From: CAYNWK01 sp964400875
GTDB taxonomy: Bacteria > Chloroflexota > Anaerolineae > Anaerolineales > UBA4823
DNA length: 40,243 nt
Reading direction: 5' to 3'
Assembly (NCBI GenBank): GCA_964400875.1
Contig: CAYNWK010000021.1
Location: 1-40,243 of the forward strand
Below, piece after piece: positions 1 to 8,098 of this stretch. The translations under genes were made by a program, and so were the position numbers. Under the pieces are notes generated by a model that searched no databases, was not told the DNA's origin, and was given only the letters and a program-made list of their open reading frames with translations. Each line of letters opens with the position of its first letter. Position 1 is the stretch's first letter.

Positions 1-1520
1 AAGCGGTTGATCTCGTCCAGCTTGTTCATCAAGGCTCCGCTCATTTCGGCGGCGAGACCCTTCCGGGAAGTATACAGGTCCTCCCGCTCTTCAGGGTCGT
101 TTTCCAGGTCGTAGAGCTCAAAATCGTCTGTGACGCCTGGATAACCGAAGTAAGAGATCAGCTTATAACGCCCCTGCCTCCAGGCCAGGGAGCCGGTTGT
201 TATGGGGAGCAGCCGGGGATTCTTTTTCGCTTCCAGTACGTACAAACTGCGTTCCTCCTGCGGTTCACCTCCAAGGCCGGGTAGAATGGTGCCTTCGCAC
301 CACTCGGGCGCCGGTTTACCGGCCAAGTGTGCGACGGTGGGCAGCACGTCCAGGCAGCTGGTCGGCGTATAAATATCTTGGCGGTCGGTTTGCCCAGGGC
401 TTGCGATGAACAGCGGGATGCGCACGAGCGGTTCGTACAGAGTGCCGGTGACGTGCCCGTGTATCTTGCGCTCCATTAACTGACCGTGGTCGGAGGTGAC
501 GATCAGGTAAGTGTTCTCCAGCGCGCCGGATCCTTCCAGGAAATCGTATAAACGCCCGAACTCCGCGTCGACGTAGGCGATATATTCGTCGTACTGGCGG
601 CGTTTATCGTTCAGGTAAGCTTCTGAACGGTTTTGGTGAAAGATCAACACCGGCTTGGGTTCCGGCTTCCAGCTGTCATTGAATCTACCGACAAACTCCC
701 GGCGGGTCATGTATGGTTCGTGAGGTGGAAACAGGTGGTAATACGCCAGGTAAGGCCTGGGTAAGTTTAACGCCTGCTCACGGATCCAGGCCATGGCGTC
801 TTCCAGGATGAAGAAACTTCCCACCGTGTTATTCGGTAGGCCGAGGGGAAATTGGTCTTTATAACGCTGTTTCAGATCTTCAGGTGTGAAGGAATCAAAA
901 TCTTCGCTGATCAGCGAAAGGAACAAAGAAGCTGGCGACTCGGACCCGGAACCGCGCAGCAACCGCTCTCCCCAGAAAGAAAGCATGAAATCATTGGGGA
1001 AGATCCGTTCGCTCAACGCTTCGGACAGGATCGCCAGCTCTCCCATAGGGGTGAACTGGTCCAGGTGGCGTTCGAACTGGTCGAACATGCCTTGCACGAT
1101 GGGATTATGCGTATAGACAGAGGTGAAATAATCCTCTCCCATGGCGCTGAATATATTCCGGTCGGCGTAGGTCTCCGCAACTCTGCCGTACAGATGTAGC
1201 CCGCGATGAGCCCAAGGAGGAACGCCGGTGAGCAAGGAGGCCGTCCCGGGCATCGTGAAGTTTCCGCCAGAATAGTGCCGGTGAAATACGGTTGCTCGTT
1301 GGGCGAAGCGTGAGAAATTGGGGGTGGTGTTGCGTGGATATCCCAATAGGGTCATATGTGGGGCAGAAAAGGTGTCGAAGACCAGGATCAGAAAATTCGG
1401 CCGTTGCTGATCTTCGAGCGGATTTACCCCCAGTTTTGGAAGCGCGGACCCAAGCGTGACCAGGGGTGGTAAGGCCAGCAGCTTAAGAAACTCACGCCGG
1501 TTGAGTTGTCGCGAATGCAT
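1..1520 (-). CDS. Sulfatase/phosphatase-superfamily hydrolase, Tat-exported (3' end outside window)
   Basis: The reading frame is open from an ATG at 1520 to the window edge, so at least 506 residues are present and the C-terminus is missing. The N-terminus carries a twin-arginine signal (NRREFLKLL, residues 7-15), which implies export in folded form. The fold is that of the sulfatase/alkaline phosphatase superfamily: metal Asp49 in VFDTFS, a nucleophile region followed by ASLLTG, and a TSDHG metal motif near residue 341. The usual Cys/Ser of the CxPSR sulfatase motif is replaced by Thr89 in TMPGT. A formylglycine sulfatase is therefore unlikely, and a Thr-nucleophile hydrolase or phosphotransferase is more probable. 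The upstream membrane gene ends 16 nt before this start, so the two are probably co-transcribed. Substrate unknown. Confidence 0.85.
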   Translation of the reverse strand, partial: MHSRQLNRREFLKLLALPPLVTLGSALPKLGVNPLEDQQRPNFLILVFDTFSAPHMTLLGYPRNTTPNFSRFAQRATVFHRHYSGGNFTMPGTASLLTGVPPWAHRGLHLYGRVAETYADRNIFSAMGEDYFTSVYTHNPIVQGMFDQFERHLDQFTPMGELAILSEALSERIFPNDFMLSFWGERLLRGSGSESPASLFLSLISEDFDSFTPEDLKQRYKDQFPLGLPNNTVGSFFILEDAMAWIREQALNLPRPYLAYYHLFPPHEPYMTRREFVGRFNDSWKPEPKPVLIFHQNRSEAYLNDKRRQYDEYIAYVDAEFGRLYDFLEGSGALENTYLIVTSDHGQLMERKIHGHVTGTLYEPLVRIPLFIASPGQTDRQDIYTPTSCLDVLPTVAHLAGKPAPEWCEGTILPGLGGEPQEERSLYVLEAKKNPRLLPITTGSLAWRQGRYKLISYFGYPGVTDDFELYDLENDPEEREDLYTSRKGLAAEMSGALMNKLDEINR

Positions 1521-1536
1521 TGCGAAATTCAGCCTC

Positions 1537-2094
1537 TTATAACAGGTTTCTGACAAGTACAACGCCGAGCCCAAGCAGGTCCAGGCCCAGGTAAAAGCCG
1601 GCTAAGACCTCCAAGCGTTCGGCGACCGCACGGATGGCTCCCGCGACCCGCTCATTCTTCTGCATCCAGAAGATAAACGCCCCGGTCAGAATTAATGCCG
1701 AACCGGTGCAAAGCATCTCCCAACGCTTGAGGGTGATGAATTTCACGTCCCAGGGATCGTGCAGGTGAATCAGGCTGACGGCCAGGGAGGCCAGGATGAT
1801 TAAAACGGCGCCTATAGGGATCAAGCGGGTGGCGATCATGCGTTCGGGCAGCAGCAGGCTGGCGATGAAGAGTAAAACAAAGACGAACAGCGCCTCAACT
1901 AAGGCGAACGCAAAGAGGTAGGCGATCACCCCCGCGATCTCCCATGCGTTCATGATCAGGCGCATGCTGGATGCGCGGTAGAAGAAAACTAGCAGCTCCC
2001 ACAGGTTGACGGGCAGCAGGCAGAGCAGGAATAAACCGAAATATTCTCTTTTATGGGATAGTTTTGCGCATAAGTGATCCGCGTTGATCGCCAT
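1537..2094 (-). CDS. Multi-spanning membrane protein of unknown function
   Basis: This 185-residue protein has about five hydrophobic helices (approximately residues 18-38, 52-82, 92-110, 126-144 and 163-183) and no signal peptide or recognisable catalytic motif. It ends 16 nt upstream of the Tat-exported hydrolase on the same strand, so the pair probably forms an operon. Its job may be linked to that enzyme, but this is inference from position only. The ATG at 2094 starts the hydrophilic N-terminus MAINADHL. I do not recognise the family. Confidence 0.75.
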   Translation of the reverse strand: MAINADHLCAKLSHKREYFGLFLLCLLPVNLWELLVFFYRASSMRLIMNAWEIAGVIAYLFAFALVEALFVFVLLFIASLLLPERMIATRLIPIGAVLIILASLAVSLIHLHDPWDVKFITLKRWEMLCTGSALILTGAFIFWMQKNERVAGAIRAVAERLEVLAGFYLGLDLLGLGVVLVRNLL

Positions 2095-2182
2095 GGTCGT
2101 AGCTTCTCTCTAAGTTTGCTCGTTGAGGAGTCGTAGAAGTCGGGGTTTCTACACTATATTCAAAACCTGCCGATCCTGCAAT

Positions 2183-2218
2183 GGGGGAAATCCCTACCCC
2201 TGTAGTTGGGGATTCACC
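2183..2218. promoter_or_regulatory. Two-box operator-like element, site 1
   Basis: A palindromic box GGGAAATCCC (2185-2194) is followed directly by TACC. After nine more bases comes a second, weaker box GGGGATTCACC (2208-2218). Box centres lie about 23 bp apart, two helical turns. The same arrangement recurs at 5121-5154 and 10222-10256. It lies about 90 bp upstream of the minus-strand membrane protein gene and about 270 bp upstream of the plus-strand gene at 2487. An operator role is inference. Confidence 0.4.
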
Positions 2219-2314
2219 GTGGAGTATATTGAAGTCCCTTATTGATTCGGGCAGCGACTTGAAATAAAGTTTATATATGGATAAAAGTGGCATAGAAGTG
2301 GCCACCCCGATTCC

Positions 2315-2474
2315 CTCGTGAACTGCGTAACTTCTAACGAAGAAAGAGATCAGCCTTTTCCTGGAAATCCGCGAGATTACGGTTGAGCGTCACTTGCGAG
2401 AAATCTTTGTCCGGTTAGGGGTACAATCACGCACGGAGGCGGTTGTGCTTGCTTTGAAGGAGAATCTGGTCTAA
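2315..2474 (+). pseudogene. Remnant of a LuxR/NarL-type helix-turn-helix regulator, frameshifted
   Basis: Codons 2331-2474 read as the end of a LuxR-type DNA-binding domain: KKEISLFL, then TVERHLREIFVRLGV, then QSRTEAVV, ending at TAA 2472-2474. This is the recognition helix and C-terminus typical of the family. An in-frame stop at 2328-2330 cuts it off. The expected preceding stretch (LVNCVTSNEE, 2315-2344) is found in another frame, indicating a frameshift. No receiver or sensor domain is present upstream. I read it as a decayed fragment of a response regulator, not as a working gene. The next gene starts 12 nt downstream. Confidence 0.55.
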
Positions 2475-2486
2475 AAGGAGAAACCA

Positions 2487-2669
2487 ATGGCTATTTGCCA
2501 GGTATATGGAAATGACTACGATAAAGCCTTTGATGTAGTGATTAACGAGGTCACGCAGACTTTCGACAGCTTTGAATGCGCCATTCACGCGCTGGCGCCC
2601 GTGTGCCAACATTGCGACGCCGCCATTATCGGCCATGGGGTCGAGGTAATTCAAGACCGGGCGATGTAA
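2487..2669 (+). CDS. Small Cys-containing protein, C-terminally truncated
   Basis: The 60-residue product starts at an ATG preceded by AAAGGAG (2474-2480). It resembles small bacterial zinc-binding-type proteins with the pattern CxxCGNDYDKAF, TFDSFECAIHALAPxCxHC and GHGVE. Here the second Cys of the first pair is Tyr (CQVYGNDYDKAF), and the protein stops after GHGVEVIQDRAM. The final CCAHC metal-binding segment that I recall from full-length relatives is therefore absent. Cys4, Cys31, Cys40 and Cys43 remain. It may be a degenerate copy with impaired metal binding. Family recall is from memory; function unknown. Confidence 0.55.
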   Translation: MAICQVYGNDYDKAFDVVINEVTQTFDSFECAIHALAPVCQHCDAAIIGHGVEVIQDRAM

Positions 2670-2715
2670 TCGAAAACTTGAGATTTAAACCTACCGGAAT
2701 TATTTAACCTTGATC

Positions 2716-3732
2716 ATGCGCCTAGCCATGCTTGCTCCTATTTCCTGGCGCGTGCCGCCGCGCCATTATGGCCCTTGGGAACAGGTGGTCTGGTCTTTGG
2801 TTGAAGGGCTGGTTGACCTGGGCGTGGAAGTAACCTTGTTTGCAACTGCCGATTCGCTTTCCAGAGCCGAACTGGTCTCCGTATGCCCAAAGCCTTACTC
2901 GGAGGATGCGCAGCTGGACCCAAAAGTGTGGGAGTGCCTGCACATCGCCAGCGTTTTCGAGCGGGCAGCAGAGTTTGATCTGATCCACAACCATTTCGAT
3001 TTTTTGCCCCTCTCCTACAGCCGGCTTGTGGAGACGCCGCTGCTGACCACCATCCACGGATTCTCCTCCGAACGGATCCTCCCGGTCTATCAGCGCTACA
3101 ACCAGGACTGTTATTACGTCTCGATCAGCGACGCCGATCGTCATCCCAGCCTGGATTACGTTGCCACAGTCTATCACGGCATCGAGTTGGACGAGTTCAC
3201 CTTTAAGGGCAATCCAGGAGATTATTTGATTTTCTTTGGGCGCATCCACCCGGACAAGGGGGCAGTGGAGGCTATCCGGGTTGCCCGGCGCAGCACCCGA
3301 CCGCTGATTATTGCCGGAATAATCCAGGATCAAGACTATTATGACCGGGCCATCGCTCCGCATGTGGACGGTGAAAACGTGGTTTACGTAGGTTCGGTCG
3401 GTCCGGAACAACGCGATTTGCTTCTGGGTAACGCTTACGCGCTGTTGCACCTGATTAACTTCGATGAACCTTTTGGTTTGAGCATGGTTGAAGCGATGGC
3501 TTGCGGTACGCCAGTGATCGCCGTAGGGCGGGGATCGATCCCGGAGATCGTCGTGCATGGGGAGAACGGTTTTATCGTCAGCGGCCTGGAAGAGGCGGTA
3601 GAATTATTGCCGCAAGTGGCAGCTTTGGATCGAGAACGTATACACAACTACGCTGCGCAACGTTTCAGTCGGGAGCGCATGGCTCGGGACTACTTGCAAG
3701 TTTATCTGCAAATCGTCAATGGAGTTTCTTGA
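2716..3732 (+). CDS. Glycosyltransferase family 4
   Basis: A 338-residue retaining glycosyltransferase with the GT-B fold, predicted to be cytoplasmic and to use a nucleotide sugar. The N-terminus MRLAMLAPISWRVPPRHYGPWEQVV is the usual GT4 opening. The donor-binding half starts near residue 170 (DYLIFFGRIHPDKG). The E-x7-E motif is in EPFGLSMVEAMACGTPVIA (about 250-268). I chose the ATG at 2716; a TTG at 2710 in frame would add two residues. No strong Shine-Dalgarno is visible. It heads a cluster with a GH130-like protein and a second GT4, suggesting synthesis and trimming of a mannose-type glycan or compatible solute. The acceptor cannot be told from sequence. Confidence 0.88.
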   Translation: MRLAMLAPISWRVPPRHYGPWEQVVWSLVEGLVDLGVEVTLFATADSLSRAELVSVCPKPYSEDAQLDPKVWECLHIASVFERAAEFDLIHNHFDFLPLSYSRLVETPLLTTIHGFSSERILPVYQRYNQDCYYVSISDADRHPSLDYVATVYHGIELDEFTFKGNPGDYLIFFGRIHPDKGAVEAIRVARRSTRPLIIAGIIQDQDYYDRAIAPHVDGENVVYVGSVGPEQRDLLLGNAYALLHLINFDEPFGLSMVEAMACGTPVIAVGRGSIPEIVVHGENGFIVSGLEEAVELLPQVAALDRERIHNYAAQRFSRERMARDYLQVYLQIVNGVS

Positions 3733-3842
3733 AAGGTCGGTCCCGGAACTATTCTAGAGGGGAATGCTGGTCCAGCGTAGCCGTAAATGAAACGTATACC
3801 CTACGAGATCGTTAAGCTACTTAACTTGCATTTGCTTTACCA

Positions 3843-4862
3843 ATGAGTGATAATGGGCTCGTGAAAAAGGAGCCCATTGATTTAACAATGCTAACTCATC
3901 AGAGCATTATCGCACAAAGTCAAATGAACAACGTGGACGGTTCATTGCTGCTTCAACGCCACCCTCTTAACCCGCTACTCTTACCCATCCCAAGCTCGGA
4001 ATGGGAGAGCGATAACGTCTTCAACCCGGCGGTAATCTACCATAACGGCCTCTTTCATATGTTTTATCGAGCCCAAGGGTTGGATTGGATCAGCCGGATC
4101 GGCTACGCTGTGAGCCAGGATGGCTTGAGCTGGAACCGCATGCGGCAGCCTGTGTTATCCCCGCAAGGTAAGGCCGAATCCCGCGGGGTCGAAGACCCCA
4201 GGGTGACCTTCTTGGAGGGCCGTTTTTACATGTGCTACACTGCTTACGGGGAGTACCAGGGAATGGGCGAACCCACCCATCACGGCGGCAGCATCATGCC
4301 CATGATCGCAGTAAGCGACAACCTGATCACCTGGGAGCGGTTAGGTGCCATCACCTGCGGCGAAGATAACAAAGATCATCTGCTGTTCCCGCGCAAGATC
4401 GGCGGTCGTTACGTGGCTTTGCACCGCCGCTGGCCGGATATATGGTTGGCTTACAGCGAGAATCTTATTGAATGGCCGGAAGAGCAAATGCAGCCAATTT
4501 TTGGTCCCCGCGCGGAACCCGGTTGGGACAGCCTCTCTGTGGGGGCGAACGGTGTCCCGATTGAAACCGAGTACGGCTGGTTGATGCTGTACCATGGCTA
4601 CGATCCGACCCGGGTTTACCGCTTTGGCGCCTGCTTGCTCGACATCGACGATCCCAGCCAGATACTCCACCGGGCAGATGATTATATCTTCGAGCCGAAA
4701 GAGTTGTGGGAGCTGCGCGGGGATATCCCCAACGTGGTCTTCTCTAATGCCAACGTCCTGGTCGATGAGACCCTGTATGTTTATTACGGCGGCGGCGATC
4801 ATGTGATTGGTTTGGCTACCTGCCAGTTGGATGATTTGCTCTCTTTTGTGTTAGACGATTAA
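3843..4862 (+). CDS. GH130-type glycoside phosphorylase/hydrolase
   Basis: The 339-residue protein has the five-bladed propeller signatures of GH130 enzymes, which phosphorolyse or hydrolyse beta-mannosides. Visible motifs are FNPAVIYHNGLFHMFYRA (about 60-77), RIGYAVSQDGLSW (about 84-96) and GVEDPRVTF (about 117-125), whose Asp is the family's catalytic acid. Next come YTAYGEY and WLMLYHGYD (about 248-256). No signal peptide is seen, so it is cytosolic. It lies 110 bp after the GT4 gene on the same strand. The ATG at 3843 lacks a clear ribosome site; an in-frame ATG at 3888 is an alternative. Phosphorylase versus hydrolase cannot be decided here. Confidence 0.82.
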   Translation: MSDNGLVKKEPIDLTMLTHQSIIAQSQMNNVDGSLLLQRHPLNPLLLPIPSSEWESDNVFNPAVIYHNGLFHMFYRAQGLDWISRIGYAVSQDGLSWNRMRQPVLSPQGKAESRGVEDPRVTFLEGRFYMCYTAYGEYQGMGEPTHHGGSIMPMIAVSDNLITWERLGAITCGEDNKDHLLFPRKIGGRYVALHRRWPDIWLAYSENLIEWPEEQMQPIFGPRAEPGWDSLSVGANGVPIETEYGWLMLYHGYDPTRVYRFGACLLDIDDPSQILHRADDYIFEPKELWELRGDIPNVVFSNANVLVDETLYVYYGGGDHVIGLATCQLDDLLSFVLDD

Positions 4863-4944
4863 TGGTTGGAACTTTGCCTTTCGGGCGGTAACCTGACCGG
4901 TTGTCTCCGGCCCAGATCAGTTTTTAGGCAATCCGAATTTTTAG

Positions 4945-4972
4945 ATACGCCCAGGATCACTCCTGGGCGTAT
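4945..4972 (+). terminator. Terminator-like hairpin after the GH130 gene
   Basis: A perfect 12-bp stem (ATACGCCCAGGA with TCCTGGGCGTAT) and a four-base loop lies about 80 bp after the GH130 stop. It is followed by TGCTTTAAATTT rather than a clean T run, so termination is probable but not certain. Confidence 0.55.
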
Positions 4973-5000
4973 TGCTTTAAATTTAGGACTTACGCGCCTG

Positions 5001-5052
5001 GATGAGCAATGGGGTGTTTGGGCGGGCTTGCCCGCCCAAACACCCCCTCATC
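5001..5052. repeat. Large GC-rich palindrome
   Basis: GGGGTGTTTGGGCGGG (5011-5026) pairs perfectly with CCCGCCCAAACACCCC (5031-5046) around a CTTG loop. GATGAG (5001-5006) and CTCATC (5047-5052) extend it as an outer stem. A weaker relative of the GGGCGGG core stands at 26862-26886. It could be a terminator, a REP-like repeat or a small non-autonomous element. Confidence 0.55.
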
Positions 5053-5120
5053 AGCGAACTGCATAAATCTTAATATTAAGGCTATTGCCAGGGGCGGTAA
5101 GGGGTGTAGTACGGATACTA

Positions 5121-5185
5121 GGGAAATCCCTACCATGAATATAGGCATTTCCCCTATTGTCTTTGTTACGCAGTGCACATAATAT
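5121..5185 (+). promoter_or_regulatory. Operator-like element site 2 with candidate sigma-70 promoter
   Basis: Box GGGAAATCCC (5121-5130) is followed by TACC, nine bases and a second box GGCATTTCCCC (5144-5154). Directly downstream sits a promoter-like pair, TTGTCT (5157-5162) and TAATAT (5180-5185), spaced by 17 bp. Boxes immediately upstream of a -35 would suit an activator. It could drive the glycosyltransferase at 5702 and the short ORF at 5230. The -10 matches consensus at only four of six positions. Confidence 0.4.
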
Positions 5186-5229
5186 AGTCAAGACCAACTA
5201 AATTTACCAAAATTAATTTTGGAGGCCAC

Positions 5230-5304
5230 ATGCCACAAGTTAAATCATGTGTGGGGATGGAAGGGCTGATCGAGGAGGCTTCACAAGTGATCATGTGCGG
5301 ATAA
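5230..5304 (+). CDS. Possible 24-residue leader or small protein
   Basis: A short frame, MPQVKSCVGMEGL through VIMCG then TAA. Its ATG is preceded by GGAGG (5221-5225) at ideal spacing, downstream of the promoter-like sequence at 5157-5185. There is no homology that I recognise. The good ribosome site and position are the only support; it may be a chance ORF. Confidence 0.25.
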   Translation: MPQVKSCVGMEGLIEEASQVIMCG

Positions 5305-5701
5305 GGAAGGCGCAATGCGTGAGGCTGCGTCGATCGCCGCTGCTCAGCGGGTGGAACACAATGCGTTGCTGGCTACGGCGCTGCCCGCACATTTGCTGAA
5401 AGGTTGGGCGACAAATAGGCCGTCCGGCTTGATAAAACGCTGGCCGAGGAAGCGATGACGAATGAGAAGTTAACCTCCATAGCCGAAATACAGGCAAACT
5501 CCGAAGTGGTACGCTGAGCTGACCCGGCGAAATGTTACTTGGGGTCAAAAACCGCTTTCAAGCATCTGTAGTACAATCAATGCGGGGGATCGACAACAAT
5601 CGCGAGCACTGAACACCCGTCCCTATATCCTGACCTGAACAATCCGCATAACGAGTGAAATTCTCCTGAGCGAAGAGTTCGGGAACTATTGTGGTGAAAT
5701 A

Positions 5702-8056
5702 ATGCAAAGTGATGATTTTAAACTTCCTACCAAGATAGCTTTTATTGGCAACTACCTTCCCAGAAAGTGCGGGATCGCAACCTTCACGTCCGACCTGCAT
5801 AACGCCATCGCAGGCGCGCAGCCGAATTGCGACAGCTACGTGCTGGCGATGACCGACCCGGAGGCTCATTACGATTATCCCGAACAAGTTCGTTTTGAGA
5901 TACGGCAGAACGAGATCGCCGATTATAGAAGCGCAGCCGACTTCTTGAGGCTGGACGAACCGGACGTCGTGTGTTTGCAGCACGAATATGGGATCTTTGG
6001 CGGAAAAGCGGGTGGTTATATTCTGGCTTTGCTGGAGGATTTAAATATTCCAGTTGTGACCACGCTCCATACTGTCCTGCAAGATCCGGATAGCGATCAA
6101 TACCGCACCTTGCGGAAGTTGTCCGAGCTTTCCAGCCGGATGGTTGTGATGAGCCAACGAGGCGCGGAATACCTGACCGATATTTATTCTGTAAACCCGG
6201 AAAAAATCGATGTCATCGCCCACGGCATCCCGGATGTGCCCTTCACCGATCCAAATTTCTACAAAGACAAACTCCATGTGGAAGGCAAGAACGTCTTGCT
6301 GACCTTTGGACTGCTCTCTCCGAACAAAGGCATTGAATATGTAATCCAGGCTTTGCCTGAGATCCTCGACCAGGTCCCCAACCTGGTCTACCTGATCTTG
6401 GGCGCCACGCATCCTCATATCAAGCGCCAGCATGGCGAGCGCTATCGTAATAGCCTTAAAGAGCTGGCGGAAGACCTGGGCGTCAGCGAGAACGTGCATT
6501 TTCACGATCGTTTTGTGGAGCTGGATGAGCTGCTCGAGTTTATCGGAGCGTCCGATATCTACGTGACCCCGTACTTAAACAAGGCGCAGATCGTGTCCGG
6601 TACGTTGGCATACACGGTGGGCGCCGGTAGAGCGGTCATCTCGACGCCCTACTGGTATGCTGAGGAGTTGCTGGCGCAAGACCGGGGCGTCCTGGTGCCT
6701 TTTAGAGATGCGGCGGCGATCTCCGAGCAGGTGATCCACCTTTTAAAAAATGAAACGGAGCGGCACGCTTTGCGTAAGCGCGCCTATCTCTATGGTAGGG
6801 AAATGATCTGGCCGCAGGTAGCGCAGCGTTACCTGGAAAGCTTCGCCCGCGCCCAATTGCATTATCGACAGACACATTTCGTTGGCAATTTGCCGGTGCA
6901 GGAAGCCCAAGCGCTGCCCATCTCGCCTCTCTCTTATCCGGAACTTTGTCTGGACCACCTTTTTCGGCTTACCGATGACCTGGGTATCTTGCAGCATGCC
7001 ATCTTCCATCTGCCGAATTATCGCGAAGGCTATACAACAGACGACAACGCCCGTGCTTTGCTGCTGGCCTTACAACTGCGCGGGAACAGCGTCCACAACC
7101 AGCGTCAGGTTGAAAAGCTGATCGAACGCTACCTGGCTTTCTTATGGTACGCGTACAATCCGGAGACGAACCGGTTCCGCAATTTCCTGGGCTACGATCG
7201 CCGCTGGCTGGAGGACAGTGGTTCCGACGACAGCCAGGGACGAGCAGTATGGGCTCTGGGCGCAGTATTGGGAAACAGGCCGGTGGAGCAGTACCGCGAT
7301 CGCAGCGGTACCGGCGACCTGGCCGGAATTGCCGTACGCTTGTTCGAGCCGGTCTTACATGAGATCGTCGAGACCTCCAGCCCACGCGCCTGGGCGTTTG
7401 CCTTAATGGGCATCCATGCATATCTTCGGCGGTTTTCCAACGATCGGGTGATCAGAGGGATAGGAGAAACGCTGGCTGAACGCCTGGCGTCTCTTTTTCG
7501 AGAGAGCGCCTCCATCGACTGGCCCTGGTGTGAGGATACCGTCAGTTACAGCAACGCCCGGCTGCCGCATGCCTTGCTGTTAACCAGCCAGTGGACGGGG
7601 AAGAAAGCCTATGCTCGCATTGGTTTTGAATCGCTGGAATGGCTGGCGAGTATACAGACATCTGAGGAAGGCTATTTTATGCCGATTGGCTCGAATGGCT
7701 TCTATCGCCGGGGTGCCCGCCAGGCCGAATATGATCAGCAGCCCGTGGAGGCCGGGGTGATGGTCTCGGCCTGCCTGGAGGCCTACCAAATGAGCAGAAA
7801 CGAGTTTTGGTTGAACGAAGCGCAGCGCGCGTTCGGTTGGTACTTAGGCGTTAATGCTGTGGGTCTGCCCTTGTATGACGCGGACACAGGTGGGTGTCAC
7901 GATGGCTTGCATCCGGACAGGTTGAATCGCAACCAGGGAGCCGAATCAACGCTCGCCTTCTTGTCCGCCCTTGTGGAAATGTCCTCGAGCCGTAAAAAGA
8001 GCATACTGGTGGCAAGCAAGGATGAGCTGCGTAAAATGGAGAAGATTCTCGGATAA
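5702..8056 (+). CDS. Glycosyltransferase family 4 fused to an alpha/alpha-toroid domain
   Basis: The 784-residue protein has two parts. Residues about 10-390 form a GT4 module: IAFIGNYLPRKCGIATFTSDL at the start, VVCLQHEYGIFGG near 95, the donor-site stretch NVLLTFGLLSPNKGIEYVIQALP near 200-220 and ASDIYVTPYLNKAQIVSGTLAYTVGAGRAVIS near 283-314. Residues about 415-770 resemble six-hairpin toroid domains (NYREGYTTDDNARALLLAL, ARLPHALLLTSQW, GGCHDGLHPDRLNRNQGAES). Such C-terminal domains accompany mannosyl- or glucosyl-transferases in Chloroflexota and Actinobacteria. It probably acts with the GT4 and GH130 genes upstream. Acceptor and donor are unknown. The ATG at 5702 has a weak ribosome site (GGTG). 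Confidence 0.85.
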   Translation: MQSDDFKLPTKIAFIGNYLPRKCGIATFTSDLHNAIAGAQPNCDSYVLAMTDPEAHYDYPEQVRFEIRQNEIADYRSAADFLRLDEPDVVCLQHEYGIFGGKAGGYILALLEDLNIPVVTTLHTVLQDPDSDQYRTLRKLSELSSRMVVMSQRGAEYLTDIYSVNPEKIDVIAHGIPDVPFTDPNFYKDKLHVEGKNVLLTFGLLSPNKGIEYVIQALPEILDQVPNLVYLILGATHPHIKRQHGERYRNSLKELAEDLGVSENVHFHDRFVELDELLEFIGASDIYVTPYLNKAQIVSGTLAYTVGAGRAVISTPYWYAEELLAQDRGVLVPFRDAAAISEQVIHLLKNETERHALRKRAYLYGREMIWPQVAQRYLESFARAQLHYRQTHFVGNLPVQEAQALPISPLSYPELCLDHLFRLTDDLGILQHAIFHLPNYREGYTTDDNARALLLALQLRGNSVHNQRQVEKLIERYLAFLWYAYNPETNRFRNFLGYDRRWLEDSGSDDSQGRAVWALGAVLGNRPVEQYRDRSGTGDLAGIAVRLFEPVLHEIVETSSPRAWAFALMGIHAYLRRFSNDRVIRGIGETLAERLASLFRESASIDWPWCEDTVSYSNARLPHALLLTSQWTGKKAYARIGFESLEWLASIQTSEEGYFMPIGSNGFYRRGARQAEYDQQPVEAGVMVSACLEAYQMSRNEFWLNEAQRAFGWYLGVNAVGLPLYDADTGGCHDGLHPDRLNRNQGAESTLAFLSALVEMSSSRKKSILVASKDELRKMEKILG

Positions 8057-8098
8057 AGAAAAGTAAGTCCGAATGCCCTTGTTCTGCATGGGCTGGTC

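Larger units (their letters stand above)
4863..5701. other. Long intergenic region with hairpins, operator-like element and possible short ORF
   Basis: This 839-bp stretch has no long gene. From left to right it holds a terminator-like hairpin (4945-4972), a very strong palindrome (5001-5052), the operator-like element with a promoter-like sequence (5121-5185) and a 24-codon ORF with a good ribosome site (5230-5304). A 47-codon ATG frame (5314-5457) has no recognisable homology. Its AT-rich end leads to the glycosyltransferase at 5702. Confidence 0.6.

Noticed and set aside
5314..5457. 47-codon ORF after the short ORF at 5230
   Set aside because: No homology recognised and no good ribosome site; another frame nearby (DKTLAEEAMTNEKL) vaguely recalled transposase helices, but too weakly to claim.
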